In this document: positions 44,153-52,739 of the stretch, piece by piece
How the letters are laid out: every line of letters begins with the position of its first letter
How positions within the stretch are numbered: the stretch's first letter is position 1
DNA from: Thiotrichaceae bacterium
Lineage (GTDB): Bacteria; Pseudomonadota; Gammaproteobacteria; Beggiatoales; Beggiatoaceae
Assembly: GCA_028688145.1 (NCBI GenBank)
Contig: JAQTYU010000003.1
Span: 248,001 to 312,000 of the forward strand
Reading direction: 5' to 3'
DNA: 64,000 bases
Notes under the pieces: generated by a model
Told to the model about the DNA's origin: nothing
Databases searched by the model: none
Seen by the model: the letters and a program-made list of their open reading frames with translations, nothing else
Program-made: the position numbers and the translations under genes

Positions 44153-44485
44153 ATGCCGTCAGGAAATAGATTGAAGGACTTCAGGGACTTCCTAGGCGTT
44201 TCACAGCAAAAACTTGCTGATAATCTAGGAGTTAGTAGAGGATACCTGAATGATATTGAGCGTGGCAGACAAGAGCCATCGCTTAATTTCGCGAAAAAAT
44301 TATTAGAAGTTTATAACGTCAATCTCAATTGGTTTGTTGATGGGATTGGCGAAATGATGTCAACACCAGACGAAAAACCGACAGAAGAAATCGACATGAA
44401 GGAACTAGAGGACACACTGGAACTCATACAGAAGCAGGTAGGTGAAGCTCTGGTATGGGTTAAGCGAGTCAGGAGAGTGCGCTAA
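44153..44485 (+). CDS. XRE-family phage repressor
   Basis: The 110-aa protein has an N-terminal Cro/CI helix-turn-helix: NRLKDFRDFLGVSQQKLADN then LGVSRGYLNDIERGRQEPSL. An acidic coiled C-terminus follows, probably for oligomerisation. I chose ATG 44153 with AGGGTGAAG upstream over the GTG at 44144. It is divergent from the Ner-like gene and is the likely lysogeny repressor. Confidence 0.8.
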   Translation: MPSGNRLKDFRDFLGVSQQKLADNLGVSRGYLNDIERGRQEPSLNFAKKLLEVYNVNLNWFVDGIGEMMSTPDEKPTEEIDMKELEDTLELIQKQVGEALVWVKRVRRVR

Positions 44486-44500
44486 TGCGGGGTGTGATAT

Positions 44501-44902
44501 ATGCCATTGTCTGATTCAGGAATTATTTTTTACTGCGAACTTATTAACAAACTTGAAAATGCAGAACATGGTGAGCATGGCGCACTAATTCAGGGGATGG
44601 CTGATTTTTTTAGAATTTCGCGCAACAAAGTCTACAGAGACCTTAAGCTGTTGGGCTATGAAACTGACAGAAAAAGCCGTATTGGGAAAGCAAAAAATCA
44701 AGAATTATGGCTTATGGAACAAGTGCACAATGCTTTGTTATCCGACACAGTAATTGAACAGCTACGCGAAGTAATTGAACGTAACACTGATTATTCTGCA
44801 AGCAAGACTGCGTTGCGGTATTTATTGTTGAGACTTATTTACGACAACCGCAAATTTAAAGTCATGCAAGAGCTTAATCGCATTAAAAGGGTGGGGCGGT
44901 AA
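44501..44902 (+). CDS. Paralogue of the MuA N-terminal DNA-binding domain
   Basis: The 133-aa product aligns by eye with the first ~65 residues of the transposase: GALIQGMADFFRISRNKVYR then DLKLLGYETDRKSRIGKAK, against QLIQQAIDTLGLSRNQVYRD and LEELGYKTERKVRADKGK. The catalytic core is absent. In Mu the repressor shares DNA-binding similarity with MuA and competes for the internal enhancer, so this protein may regulate transposition. It lies 15 bases after the XRE repressor. Confidence 0.7.
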   Translation: MPLSDSGIIFYCELINKLENAEHGEHGALIQGMADFFRISRNKVYRDLKLLGYETDRKSRIGKAKNQELWLMEQVHNALLSDTVIEQLREVIERNTDYSASKTALRYLLLRLIYDNRKFKVMQELNRIKRVGR

Positions 44903-45675
44903 TGCGGATTGTTAGTTTATTGACAGGGATGCTGTTTTCCCAATTTGTACTTGCTGAAGAAGCACCACCCCCAAAACCACAAACCTATCTCTATGAGTGG
45001 ATTTCGCCTTATACAGGAACAAAAATTTGGTCTGGAGAGCCTCCTGATGGTTCATGGGGACAGCCTCCTAAAGTAGTGTGTGTCTGGCAAGAATCAAATT
45101 CGCTAGGTTGCTACGATTACTCACTCCCTGAAACCCGCCAGTTTTTACAAAATAAAGCCGCTGTCCAGAAACAACAAGCCGCCGCATGGGAGACATATAA
45201 GGCAAAAGAAGCAGCCAATAAGGAGGAAAAGGAACATAAGGAATTATTAGCAAGTGAACGGGATGAAATGCGTGATGTGCTTAGCAAATCTAAAGCGCAT
45301 GGCTTCCAAAGAATCGGAATGGGAACGGCGCAAGTAGTCGCAGACAGGATTGTTGAAATTGCAGAATTATCGCCACGCTTCCAAAAATACCTATCCAGCG
45401 GATTACTCAGTGCTGCATCTGTTGCTATATCTATGATGACTGTAGCAAGCGCAGGCGTGATAAATCCTAAAACAAACATTGAAAAGCTATTAAATAGTTC
45501 AGAACCCACCGATAAAGCCTTGGGCGAACGAGCGCAAGCCGCTGTTGGCGAGATGGGAGTGTCTATGTTTACGGGTAATGATAGCGATGTCGCCAAAGGC
45601 ATTGCGTATTATGTTGCACAATATGTATCAGCCCTAGAACTTGCCAAAAAATCACAACCCCCTAAAACGCCCTAG
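44902..45675 (+). CDS. Secreted/periplasmic prophage protein, unknown (possible lysogenic conversion)
   Basis: The 257-aa product has a signal peptide (MRIVSLLTGMLFSQFVLA) and a DUF4124-like opening domain with aromatic residues and Cys (YEWISPYTGTKIWSGEPPDG, VVCVWQE). A charged coiled segment and a Gly/Ala-rich hydrophobic part follow (LLSAASVAISMMTVASAGVI). It follows the repressor genes in the same direction, overlapping by one base, so it may be expressed in the lysogen. I do not know its role. Confidence 0.6.
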   Translation: MRIVSLLTGMLFSQFVLAEEAPPPKPQTYLYEWISPYTGTKIWSGEPPDGSWGQPPKVVCVWQESNSLGCYDYSLPETRQFLQNKAAVQKQQAAAWETYKAKEAANKEEKEHKELLASERDEMRDVLSKSKAHGFQRIGMGTAQVVADRIVEIAELSPRFQKYLSSGLLSAASVAISMMTVASAGVINPKTNIEKLLNSSEPTDKALGERAQAAVGEMGVSMFTGNDSDVAKGIAYYVAQYVSALELAKKSQPPKTP

Positions 45676-45745
45676 AAACGTTTCTAATCCCCAATCCTAC
45701 CCAATCCCCTTGTTTATGCCTTAGACCCCTTTTATAAAGTTTTAT

Positions 45746-45768
45746 AAAAGCCTTTTTCGCAGGCTTTA
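45746..45768 (+). terminator. Stem-loop after the repressor-side operon
   Basis: AAAGCCT and AGGCTTT pair around TTTTTCGC in a gap of about 190 bases (45676-45869). Read-through into the late block is probably blocked here. Weak T-run. Confidence 0.45.
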
Positions 45769-45817
45769 ACTTCAGGTTTACCCCCGCCCCGCCAAAATCT
45801 TGCTGACAAAATAGTCA

Positions 45818-45838
45818 ACAGGACAATCTCGTCTTTTT
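45818..45838 (+). promoter_or_regulatory. Shared late-promoter-like motif, copy 2
   Basis: ACAGGACAATCTCGTCTTTT differs by one base from 30357-30377. It lies 32 bases upstream of the protease gene that begins the second late block. Confidence 0.55.
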
Positions 45839-45869
45839 TCTTTGTTTCTTGACTCGCTAAAGTGCAGTC

Positions 45870-46886
45870 ATGAACACGAAATCACGCACCAGCATCGGCA
45901 TAGCACTCTGTCGGCTTAACTCAGATTCAGCAGCGGCGTTTCAGCTTTTTCCCGCTGGCAGATTTAGAGCAACTGACGGTCGCCCAAAAGACTGCGAAGG
46001 CTGGATAGTTGACGACCCCGCCGCTTTGGTCGCACAAGCCAAAGCGAAAATGAATGGCTTTGTCATTGACTATGAGCACCAAACCTTAGCCGCCGCCCAA
46101 AACGGACAAGCTGCGCCCGCCGCAGGTTGGTTTGAAGGCGCAGCATTGGAGTGGCGTGATGATGGAATGTATGTGGTTTCCGCAAAGTGGACGGAACGCG
46201 CAACCGCGTATCTGAAAGCCGATGAATATCGTTATATCTCCCCAGTGTTCCGCTACGACACCAAAACGGGAAAGGTTTTGGAGTTGCTTAGTGTTGCCCT
46301 GACCAACACCCCCGCCCTTGACGGTATGCAAGCCGTGGTGGCGGCGGCAAGTCAATTGATTAACCCACAGGATACAGGTATGGATTTATTAAGCACATTG
46401 ATTCAGGAGTTAGAACTGCCTGAAGGGACGGCGGAGGACAAAGTTATTGAGGCTGTTAAACAGCTCAAACAAGCCGCTGCTGATGCCGCTGCCGCCGCCG
46501 CAAAAGATAAGCCAGTCGTCAAGCCAGATGCGCCCGCTGCGTGCAAAACCAGTGACCCCATTGCCTTGTCTTTGGCGACTGAGAATATTGCACTTAAGGC
46601 GCAAATTGAAGCAGGTGAACGTGACCGTCTTATTGCCGCCAACACCGCAAAGCTTTACAGCCCCGCAATGATTGCGTGGGCAAAAACTCAAGATATTGCA
46701 TCGCTGAAATCGTTTTTAGCGGCAACCCCCGAACTTGCAGCCCTCACGCAATCGCAAACAGGTGGCGCAACACCCCCGCCCGCCAATCAAGCGGGCGAAC
46801 TGAATGAAGAAGAAATCGCGATGTGCAAATCAATGAATGTATCGATTGACTCCTACAAAGCTGCAAAAGCACAGAGAACTAAATAA
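45870..46886 (+). CDS. Head protease/scaffold (Mu I, gp32)
   Basis: The 338-aa product has the Mu I pattern: FQLFPAGRFRATDGRP, a conserved FVIDYEHQTL near residue 65, YRYISPVFRYDTKTGKVLEL and ALTNTPALDGMQAV. The C-terminal half is Ala-rich with a helical scaffold-like region. It cleaves and shapes the prohead. The gene opens the second late block after the shared promoter-like motif. Confidence 0.88.
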   Translation: MNTKSRTSIGIALCRLNSDSAAAFQLFPAGRFRATDGRPKDCEGWIVDDPAALVAQAKAKMNGFVIDYEHQTLAAAQNGQAAPAAGWFEGAALEWRDDGMYVVSAKWTERATAYLKADEYRYISPVFRYDTKTGKVLELLSVALTNTPALDGMQAVVAAASQLINPQDTGMDLLSTLIQELELPEGTAEDKVIEAVKQLKQAAADAAAAAAKDKPVVKPDAPAACKTSDPIALSLATENIALKAQIEAGERDRLIAANTAKLYSPAMIAWAKTQDIASLKSFLAATPELAALTQSQTGGATPPPANQAGELNEEEIAMCKSMNVSIDSYKAAKAQRTK

Positions 46887-47308
46887 TGGCTGCACTTAAT
46901 ACTTATCGTGACACGCCCCGTTTAGGGAGTGAGCACTTAATGGATTACCCCGTCAAGGCGGGTGTGGTTTGCTACCAAGGCGCATTAGTTGGGATTCAAT
47001 CGGGATTTTTAGTACCCGCCACCGCCGCCACAGGAATCCTCATTATGGGACGCTGTGAACAAACCTTGGATAACAGCACAGGTATAGATGGGGCAATTCA
47101 TGGCGCGGTTTTGACCGATTATGCGTTTTGCTGGGATAACAGCACCACGGCGGGCGACATCATCACGCAAGCCAACGTCGGGGCGTTATGTTACGCGAAG
47201 GATGACCACACCGTAGGCGTGCAATCCGCAGGACGTTCTGCGGCGGGGCGTGTCGTTAAGGTCGATAACTCGGGTGTTTGGGTAATTTCGGGGTTGGAGT
47301 ATTTATAA
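46886..47308 (+). CDS. Head decoration/cement-like protein
   Basis: The 140-aa beta-rich protein (LGSEHLMDYPVKAGVVCYQG, VGALCYAKDDHTVGVQSAGR, RVVKVDNSGVWVISGLEYL) lies between the protease/scaffold and major head genes. That slot and its small all-beta character suggest a capsid decoration or cement protein. The start ATG overlaps the previous stop by one base. Confidence 0.55.
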   Translation: MAALNTYRDTPRLGSEHLMDYPVKAGVVCYQGALVGIQSGFLVPATAATGILIMGRCEQTLDNSTGIDGAIHGAVLTDYAFCWDNSTTAGDIITQANVGALCYAKDDHTVGVQSAGRSAAGRVVKVDNSGVWVISGLEYL

Positions 47309-47311
47309 AAA

Positions 47312-48226
47312 ATGAAATTAACATCTAGTGCAATGCAGATTTTGAATGACGGTTTTAACGCCGCTTGGCAAGAGGGTTTAAATGCTGCCTTGCCCATTCA
47401 AAAATACCAAAAAGTCGGAACAAAACTCAACTCTAGCAAGCGTGCAGAGCGTATGGGTTGGCTTAAAAATTTACCCGGATTTCGCAAATGGGTGGGCGAG
47501 CGCGTCATTAATAATCTTTCCAAAGAGGATTATCAAACAGTTCACGAACCATTTGAACATACGTTTGGCGTATCTCAAGAGGACTTCGAGGACGACAATT
47601 ATGGCGACGTAGCTACCTCAATTACGATGCAAGCACAGTATGCGGTTACGCTCCCGGACGAACTCCTTTGGGAAAAGATTCTAGCAGGTTTTGATAATTC
47701 AGAAGGTTTGGCTTACGACGGTCAATATTTTTTTGACAATGACCATGTGGGTTATGCCAAGCGTACTGGCAAGGAAATCTCTTACAGCAATACACAAGCA
47801 GGCTCAAGCCCCCCGTGGTTTTTGGCTGATACACGTTTCCAAAAAACGCCAGGAGTGGCAATTTTTGAACGGGTTGCTCCTGAGTTTACGCAATTAACCA
47901 AACCCACAGATGAAAATGTGTTTATGCACGGCGAACTGCTTTGGGGGGCACGCGCCCGCTACTCAGCCGCCTATGGGTTTTATCAAAAAATGTTTGGCAG
48001 TCAAGCCCCGCTGATTGCAGACAATCTCGAGGCGGCGATGCTTGCGATGTCATTGCAACACCGTCCCGATGGCAAGCCTTTGGCAATTTCTGCCACTTTA
48101 CTAATCCACGGCCCATCGCTTAATGCTGCGGTTAATAAACTGATTAATTGCGACAAGTTGGACAATGGCGCAAGCAATCCAAATTTCAAAATCCTGCCAA
48201 CTATGATGGTCGAACATCTGGGGTAA
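47312..48226 (+). CDS. Major head subunit (Mu T-like)
   Basis: The 304-aa protein shows the Mu T family pattern: LNDGFNAAWQEGLNAA, AERMGWLKNLPGFRKWVGER, FEHTFGVSQEDFEDDNYGD and YDGQYFFDNDH. It builds the capsid shell. Order I-decoration-T is that of Mu-like phages. Confidence 0.9.
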   Translation: MKLTSSAMQILNDGFNAAWQEGLNAALPIQKYQKVGTKLNSSKRAERMGWLKNLPGFRKWVGERVINNLSKEDYQTVHEPFEHTFGVSQEDFEDDNYGDVATSITMQAQYAVTLPDELLWEKILAGFDNSEGLAYDGQYFFDNDHVGYAKRTGKEISYSNTQAGSSPPWFLADTRFQKTPGVAIFERVAPEFTQLTKPTDENVFMHGELLWGARARYSAAYGFYQKMFGSQAPLIADNLEAAMLAMSLQHRPDGKPLAISATLLIHGPSLNAAVNKLINCDKLDNGASNPNFKILPTMMVEHLG

Positions 48227-48228
48227 TC

Positions 48229-48432
48229 ATGGCTAATAAAGACTTAATTGATGTGGTCGTCACCGCGAAAGTCGCTAAGTTTCGACGGGCGGGTATGTTG
48301 TGGACGGGTGACCCCACGCCCGCAACAGTAACCCCCGAAATCCTTGCGATTTTGCAGGGCGAAAAAATGCTGTTTGTGGAGGTTTTGACACCCATGCCCG
48401 CCGCCAAGGTAGCGAAAAATGAAGCAACTTAA
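48229..48432 (+). CDS. Mu gp35/HI1506-like small protein
   Basis: The 67-aa product (VVVTAKVAKFRRAGMLWTGD, then VTPEILAILQGEKMLFVEVL) has the FRRAG...W and TxEILAxL pattern of HI1506-like proteins that follow the major head gene in FluMu-type phages. ATG 48229 lies just after the T stop. Role unknown. Confidence 0.6.
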   Translation: MANKDLIDVVVTAKVAKFRRAGMLWTGDPTPATVTPEILAILQGEKMLFVEVLTPMPAAKVAKNEAT

Positions 48433-48769
48433 GCAAATCCCAATCGCCTTAATGATGCTGCTTGCCAGTTATCAATCCAACGCCTACGCCTATGAACTTA
48501 AGGGTAATTATTGCTGGGTTAATCATGAGTATCACTTAGTTATGCCTGCGTCAGGCCCAGTGGTAACTGATAATTTTTACCCAACTTTACGCGATGCAAT
48601 CGCCGAGGTTGAACGCTCTGCGGGTGTGATGACGGATAAGGAGGCTGGCAACAATTGCAAAATAGACAACTTGTTCCTACGCCACCCCCGCACCAAAGCA
48701 TTGCTCGCAAAAATCATGATTAGCTCGGAAATCGTGTGTAAAACAGTAATAGGAGAACCAAAGAAATGA
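48419..48769 (+). CDS. Small secreted protein in the late block, unknown
   Basis: The 116-aa product has a signal peptide (IPIALMMLLASYQSNAYA) and a short domain with three Cys (NYCWVNHEY, NNCKIDN, EIVCKTV). Exported proteins are unusual among head genes. It might act in lysis, surface exclusion or be a moron. It overlaps both neighbours by a few bases, so it belongs to the operon. Confidence 0.55.
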   Translation: MKQLKQIPIALMMLLASYQSNAYAYELKGNYCWVNHEYHLVMPASGPVVTDNFYPTLRDAIAEVERSAGVMTDKEAGNNCKIDNLFLRHPRTKALLAKIMISSEIVCKTVIGEPKK

Positions 48770-48981
48770 TTTGCGAATGCAAAAAATGCAGTAGTGAGGT
48801 GTGCAGTAATAACGTGCTATCCCGCGAACAACAACGCAATATTGCCGAGGCAATCGCCACGGTAGACAAAGTTATTCAAGCGGCCCAGCGTCATTTTGGG
48901 TGTTTACCAGAGTATGAGCGTCTTCAGCAATCAGCTCTCTATATTAATAGCTGTATCGCACTGTTGGCTGCTGTCAAATGA
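48766..48981 (+). CDS. Small Cys-rich phage protein, unknown
   Basis: The 71-aa product starts MICECKKCSSEVCSNN, with four cysteines that may bind zinc, followed by two helices. It has ATGA overlaps at both ends. I cannot assign a function. Confidence 0.55.
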   Translation: MICECKKCSSEVCSNNVLSREQQRNIAEAIATVDKVIQAAQRHFGCLPEYERLQQSALYINSCIALLAAVK

Positions 48982-49892
48982 TTACCGATAGCGTCACCCT
49001 CTTATGCCCTGATGCCAACAGCAGCCAAATTACCGCCGCTGTGCAAGCCGCCCTGTTTAGCTACTCGTCACAGCAACCGCCTGAAATCATGGCGATATGT
49101 GCCGTAACTGATTTGGTGGTTGAACTGCCCAGTGATTGGGTGGCGGGCTTAAGCAATGTGGTGACGCTTGACCCTGTGCTTGTTCCCACGGCTTCGCAAG
49201 GCGCGGGCGCAATCACAGCCGCTTTTAATGGTACGTCTTTAGGAGCATTCACGACCTTGGAAGTTTCGGGGGCGAATGTTGACGCATCACTTAGCGGGGG
49301 CGTGTTTCACATTCAAACCCCGCCCCCTACTTTTTCGATTTCGAGTTTTGTGGTTTCGCCTGCGACGCTGGAATACGGCAACGTCTCGCAAGCCATCACT
49401 TTGACGTGGGCTTACAGCGGACTTACTCCAACAAGCCAAACGCTTAACGGCACGCCGCTTGACCCCGCGCTACGCACTTATGCCGTGGCGGGTGGTTTAG
49501 CAAGCCCTGTGGATTTCACTTTATCGGCAAATTCGGGGGCAAAAACCGCCTCACGAAGTGCAAGTCTTACTTATGCCAGCCGTGTTTACAGTGGCAATAG
49601 CACAGATTCACATCTTGCGGATTTAAGCGGATTAACAGGTGTGTTGAAGGCCAATGCCAGCGGTTCATATAACTTTGCAGCGGGCGTGGGTGTGTACAAA
49701 TACATCGCAATCCCCGCGAATTACGCGACGGTGAACCCCGACACAGGCTTTATTGATACATCTACAGGCTTTCCTGTGAGTTTTGACACACCTTATTCCG
49801 TACTTAGCACCAACGGGTATGGATATGAACAGAATTACAACGTCTACCGTAGCTATAACAAGCTCAATGGGGCGATAACGATTAGGGTTTAA
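48978..49892 (+). CDS. Phage structural protein, fibre- or spike-like
   Basis: The 304-aa product is rich in Ser, Thr, Ala and short beta strands (GVFHIQTPPPTFSISSFVVS, an Ig-like TLEYGNVSQAITLTWAYSG). The end is GYEQNYNVYRSYNKLNGAIT. This composition suits a tail fibre or capsid spike. It is followed by two shorter beta-rich proteins and a tail-collar protein, so the group may build a receptor-binding structure. Confidence 0.55.
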   Translation: MITDSVTLLCPDANSSQITAAVQAALFSYSSQQPPEIMAICAVTDLVVELPSDWVAGLSNVVTLDPVLVPTASQGAGAITAAFNGTSLGAFTTLEVSGANVDASLSGGVFHIQTPPPTFSISSFVVSPATLEYGNVSQAITLTWAYSGLTPTSQTLNGTPLDPALRTYAVAGGLASPVDFTLSANSGAKTASRSASLTYASRVYSGNSTDSHLADLSGLTGVLKANASGSYNFAAGVGVYKYIAIPANYATVNPDTGFIDTSTGFPVSFDTPYSVLSTNGYGYEQNYNVYRSYNKLNGAITIRV

Positions 49893-49894
49893 CG

Positions 49895-50440
49895 ATGCCA
49901 ATACGTGGACATACAACCGTCGCCGCCCCGCTGGGGCAAACCGACGAAAGCGATGTGTATGCCACGCATGAGGCACGGCGCGGCAAGGGTGGATTAGTCA
50001 CAGGGATAACTTCCCTCGCAGAAAGAGATGCAATCCCCCCTGAACGTCGCGATGCAGGCATGATTGTGCATGTGCTTGAGGCACAACAATATTACAGTCT
50101 GTCCCCTGATTTAATCACTTGGCAAGCCGTTAATTTCGGGGCTGCCAGTAATAATTTATACGTTCCCACCCGCGCCGTCACAAGCGATGCGGTGCTGGGA
50201 ATAGAAGATTACAGCGTGTATGTGTCCGCACAGGACAACGCTATCACCGTATTTCTACCGTCGTCCGCAGCCATTGGCAACGGACGGCGTTATGAAATCA
50301 CTGCCACAGATATAAGCTTCGCAATCACACTCCAAGCCCCGGCGGGCGAACTCATCAGTGGTGATGCAAGTTATCAATTTGGCAGTGTTTATGACTCGAT
50401 TACGATTGAGTCTTTCGCAAGTAATTGGTTTATTAAATAA
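49895..50440 (+). CDS. Beta-rich phage structural protein, paralogue of the next gene
   Basis: The 181-aa product ends with a repeat-like beta domain (YEITATDISFAITLQAPAGE ... ITIESFASNWFIK) that matches the C-terminus of the following protein (YQIKATDITNAVTIAPNGSD ... LTITATAAGWIIQ). The N-terminal half (GLVTGITSLAERDAIPPERR) resembles fibre-associated proteins. Probable fibre subunit or chaperone; function not proven. Confidence 0.55.
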   Translation: MPIRGHTTVAAPLGQTDESDVYATHEARRGKGGLVTGITSLAERDAIPPERRDAGMIVHVLEAQQYYSLSPDLITWQAVNFGAASNNLYVPTRAVTSDAVLGIEDYSVYVSAQDNAITVFLPSSAAIGNGRRYEITATDISFAITLQAPAGELISGDASYQFGSVYDSITIESFASNWFIK

Positions 50441-50449
50441 GGATAAAAC

Positions 50450-50932
50450 ATGTCTTACGTACAAACGCAACGCATTCCTGGTTCTGTGGTTTTCAAGGGT
50501 AATATTGCCGCTATTGGCGACGTACCCTCTAGCCCTGCTGAGGGTGATGTATATCACTTAACGGGTGATGTCACGATTAGCGGCACACCGTTCGCGACGG
50601 GTAATGAGATTTTGTGGACTGGTAGCGCATGGGAATTAATCGGCAAGGATGGATTCACCATTAAAGCCTTGACCGCTGACGGCACTTTAACCGCTTATGA
50701 CCAAGTCGTGACTGCTAGCGGTGCATCTGCTGCGGTGGCTGTAACCTTGCCCGCCGTTTCGGGGGTGCTGGGTCATCAATATCAAATTAAGGCAACCGAC
50801 ATCACTAATGCCGTGACGATTGCGCCTAATGGTAGCGACACGATTGATGGGGCGACTGGTTCTTACACCTTCGCAACGGCTGGCGACAGTTTGACCATTA
50901 CCGCAACCGCCGCAGGTTGGATTATTCAGTAA
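50450..50932 (+). CDS. Beta-rich phage structural protein, paralogue of the previous gene
   Basis: The 160-aa product shares its C-terminal ~50 residues with the previous gene. Its N-terminal part has PSSPAEGDVYHLTGDVTISG and EILWTGSAWELIGKDG, a pattern common in tail-fibre proteins and phage collar-associated proteins. It lies 46 bases before the tail-collar gene. Confidence 0.55.
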   Translation: MSYVQTQRIPGSVVFKGNIAAIGDVPSSPAEGDVYHLTGDVTISGTPFATGNEILWTGSAWELIGKDGFTIKALTADGTLTAYDQVVTASGASAAVAVTLPAVSGVLGHQYQIKATDITNAVTIAPNGSDTIDGATGSYTFATAGDSLTITATAAGWIIQ

Positions 50933-50978
50933 TTCACCATTCCCTGCCCGCAAGGGCGGGGACAACTGGAAGAAAACT

Positions 50979-51602
50979 ATGTCTTATCACAAAGATAATG
51001 TTGCGTATATTGGCACTGTCATGATGTGGCCCAGCGATAACGTGCCCCCAGGTTGGATGCTGTGTGACGGTCGCACGTTGCAGGTAAGTCAGCATCGTGG
51101 CTTGTTTATGGTATTAGGTAATCAGTATGGCGGCGACGGGGTGACGACGTTTGCATTGCCTGATTTGCGGGGGCAAGTCATTGTCGGGGCGGGCGCAGTA
51201 CACGCCCTGGGAAGCCAAGGAGGACAGGCGGCTGTTGATGTCACGCTGGACGCATCCCAACTGCCTGCCCATACACATACGGCAACCTTATCTGGGACTA
51301 TCGGCACTCCTCATCTGATGGCATCTAGCAATGTAACGGGTAACAGCTATGTGCCAACCACGACCTACAAATATATGGCGGGCTCTCCTGCAGGCTCTGT
51401 CGGCAGTCAATCGTGGGCAAGTTCTTTGACCAGTCCCGTGGAAGTTGGTGGATATTCGGGTGGTGAGGTCAGTGGGGCAACCGTCACCATTGACAACAAT
51501 GTCACGCAAGGGGCAAGCGTGCATATCCCTACGCAGCCTCCCTATGTTGCGCTTAATTTTATTATCGCCGCTGACGGTATCATGATATGGATTACACCCT
51601 AA
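50979..51602 (+). CDS. Tail-collar domain protein
   Basis: The 207-aa protein contains the phage tail-collar domain (GTVMMWPSDNVPPGWMLCDG, LFMVLGNQYGGDGVTTFALP then DLRGQVIVGAG) and QLPAHTHT in the Gly/Thr-rich remainder. Such proteins sit at fibre tips. Host spacer 3 matches 51248-51282, the QLPAHTHT codons, at 31 of 35 bases. Its stop overlaps the next start. Confidence 0.8.
   Translation: MSYHKDNVAYIGTVMMWPSDNVPPGWMLCDGRTLQVSQHRGLFMVLGNQYGGDGVTTFALPDLRGQVIVGAGAVHALGSQGGQAAVDVTLDASQLPAHTHTATLSGTIGTPHLMASSNVTGNSYVPTTTYKYMAGSPAGSVGSQSWASSLTSPVEVGGYSGGEVSGATVTIDNNVTQGASVHIPTQPPYVALNFIIAADGIMIWITP
51248..51282 (+). other. Protospacer in tail-collar gene (spacer 3, 24580-24614)
   Basis: 31 of 35 bases match, with the last 21 identical. 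The 5' flank is ACGCT. Confidence 0.92.
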
Positions 51603-52303
51603 CCCGCGCCCCCGACATCCTCACCCTAACCACGCCCACGCCTTACGTGCGCATGGTTTACACGGGCTTGTGGACAACTGATAACTTAACCCCCGCCGCC
51701 GAACAAGCGGTTGCTTTGCTTGCCGCCGCCGCACTTTATGACCAGCTCGCTGGCAGCACCATAGACCCACTTCAATCAACACGTTTCAGTCAATTAGCAA
51801 ATAATTATAGACAGTCATACATAGGCATTGCCCCGCACAATTGCGGTGTTTACGCCACCCCAACCAATCTTTTAAACCGTTTTGGCGCAACGGAATTAGC
51901 GCAATTATGCAAGATTCCACAAGCGGATTTGTTCGCCCAGCAAATTCTGGGGCAGCAATCTAGCCCCATAACTTATAAACCTGAAGAAATCATGAGAGCG
52001 AAAGCCGCCGTCAGCTTGCTATGTCAAGCCTGTGTCGATGCGGACGCTTATATCACTATTTATTTATCGCGTTACACCGCGCCCATTCCACGTCCGCTTG
52101 TTGACGTGGCGACTAATGCCGCCTGTGATTTAGCACGCTGGCAACTGTGGGACAAGGGCGAACTGACAGCCGATAACGTCGTGCAACGGCGATATGAGTC
52201 AGCCATGAAATTGTTAGAAGACGTGCGTGATGGCTTGGTTCGCACGGGCGGCGAACAAGGCAATTATGTCGAGATGGTGAACACGCCACGGAGAAGCTGG
52301 TAA
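51587..52303 (+). CDS. Mu gp36-like head-tail connector (DUF1320) with extra N-terminal domain
   Basis: The C-terminal ~140 of 238 residues match DUF1320/gp36: YATPTNLLNRFGATELAQLC, DAYITIYLSRYTAPIP and RWQLWDKGE. The first ~90 residues (LTLTTPTPYVRMVYTGLWTT and following) are extra compared with the usual ~140-aa family length. They may be a fused domain linked to the fibre genes just upstream. Likely a neck or head-completion protein. Confidence 0.75.
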   Translation: MDYTLTRAPDILTLTTPTPYVRMVYTGLWTTDNLTPAAEQAVALLAAAALYDQLAGSTIDPLQSTRFSQLANNYRQSYIGIAPHNCGVYATPTNLLNRFGATELAQLCKIPQADLFAQQILGQQSSPITYKPEEIMRAKAAVSLLCQACVDADAYITIYLSRYTAPIPRPLVDVATNAACDLARWQLWDKGELTADNVVQRRYESAMKLLEDVRDGLVRTGGEQGNYVEMVNTPRRSW

Positions 52304-52731
52304 TGGCTTTTTTAGACTTGCAACCTGACTTAATTGCGCGTGTTCAAAAGGCGTTGCCAGATTATCAAGTGCTGCCGGGCGCAAGCATTAATGGTTTTTT
52401 GACGCTCAAATCTAATTTAGCCCCGGCGGTTTTTGTGATTTACGAAGGGCACAGCATTAAAGATACCGCCCGTGCTGGGGCAAGCGTGGCTTATGCGCAA
52501 CTGTGGACGCTCATCATGGCAGTGCGTTATGCGGGCGATGACGATGCCAGTTTAGCAATGGCGCAGGCGAACCCCGATATTGACGTGCTCTTGAAAGCCG
52601 TCAATGGTTACGTTCCCAAAATGCCTTTTTACCAACCACTTTATGCAGTCACACCAAAGATTCCCGCATTCACGGCGGGTAACTTATTTTTACCGTTTTC
52701 ATTTCATGCGGTTTATACCGTCTCTACTTAG
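52303..52731 (+). CDS. Mu gp37-like tail terminator (DUF1834-like)
   Basis: The 142-aa product (LIARVQKALPDYQVLPGASI, TLIMAVRYAGDDDASLAM, FLPFSFHAVYTVS) has the size and pattern of Mu gp37/tail-terminator-like proteins, and it directly follows the gp36-like gene. It overlaps it by one base. Confidence 0.6.
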   Translation: MAFLDLQPDLIARVQKALPDYQVLPGASINGFLTLKSNLAPAVFVIYEGHSIKDTARAGASVAYAQLWTLIMAVRYAGDDDASLAMAQANPDIDVLLKAVNGYVPKMPFYQPLYAVTPKIPAFTAGNLFLPFSFHAVYTVST

Positions 52732-52739
52732 GGGGAATT

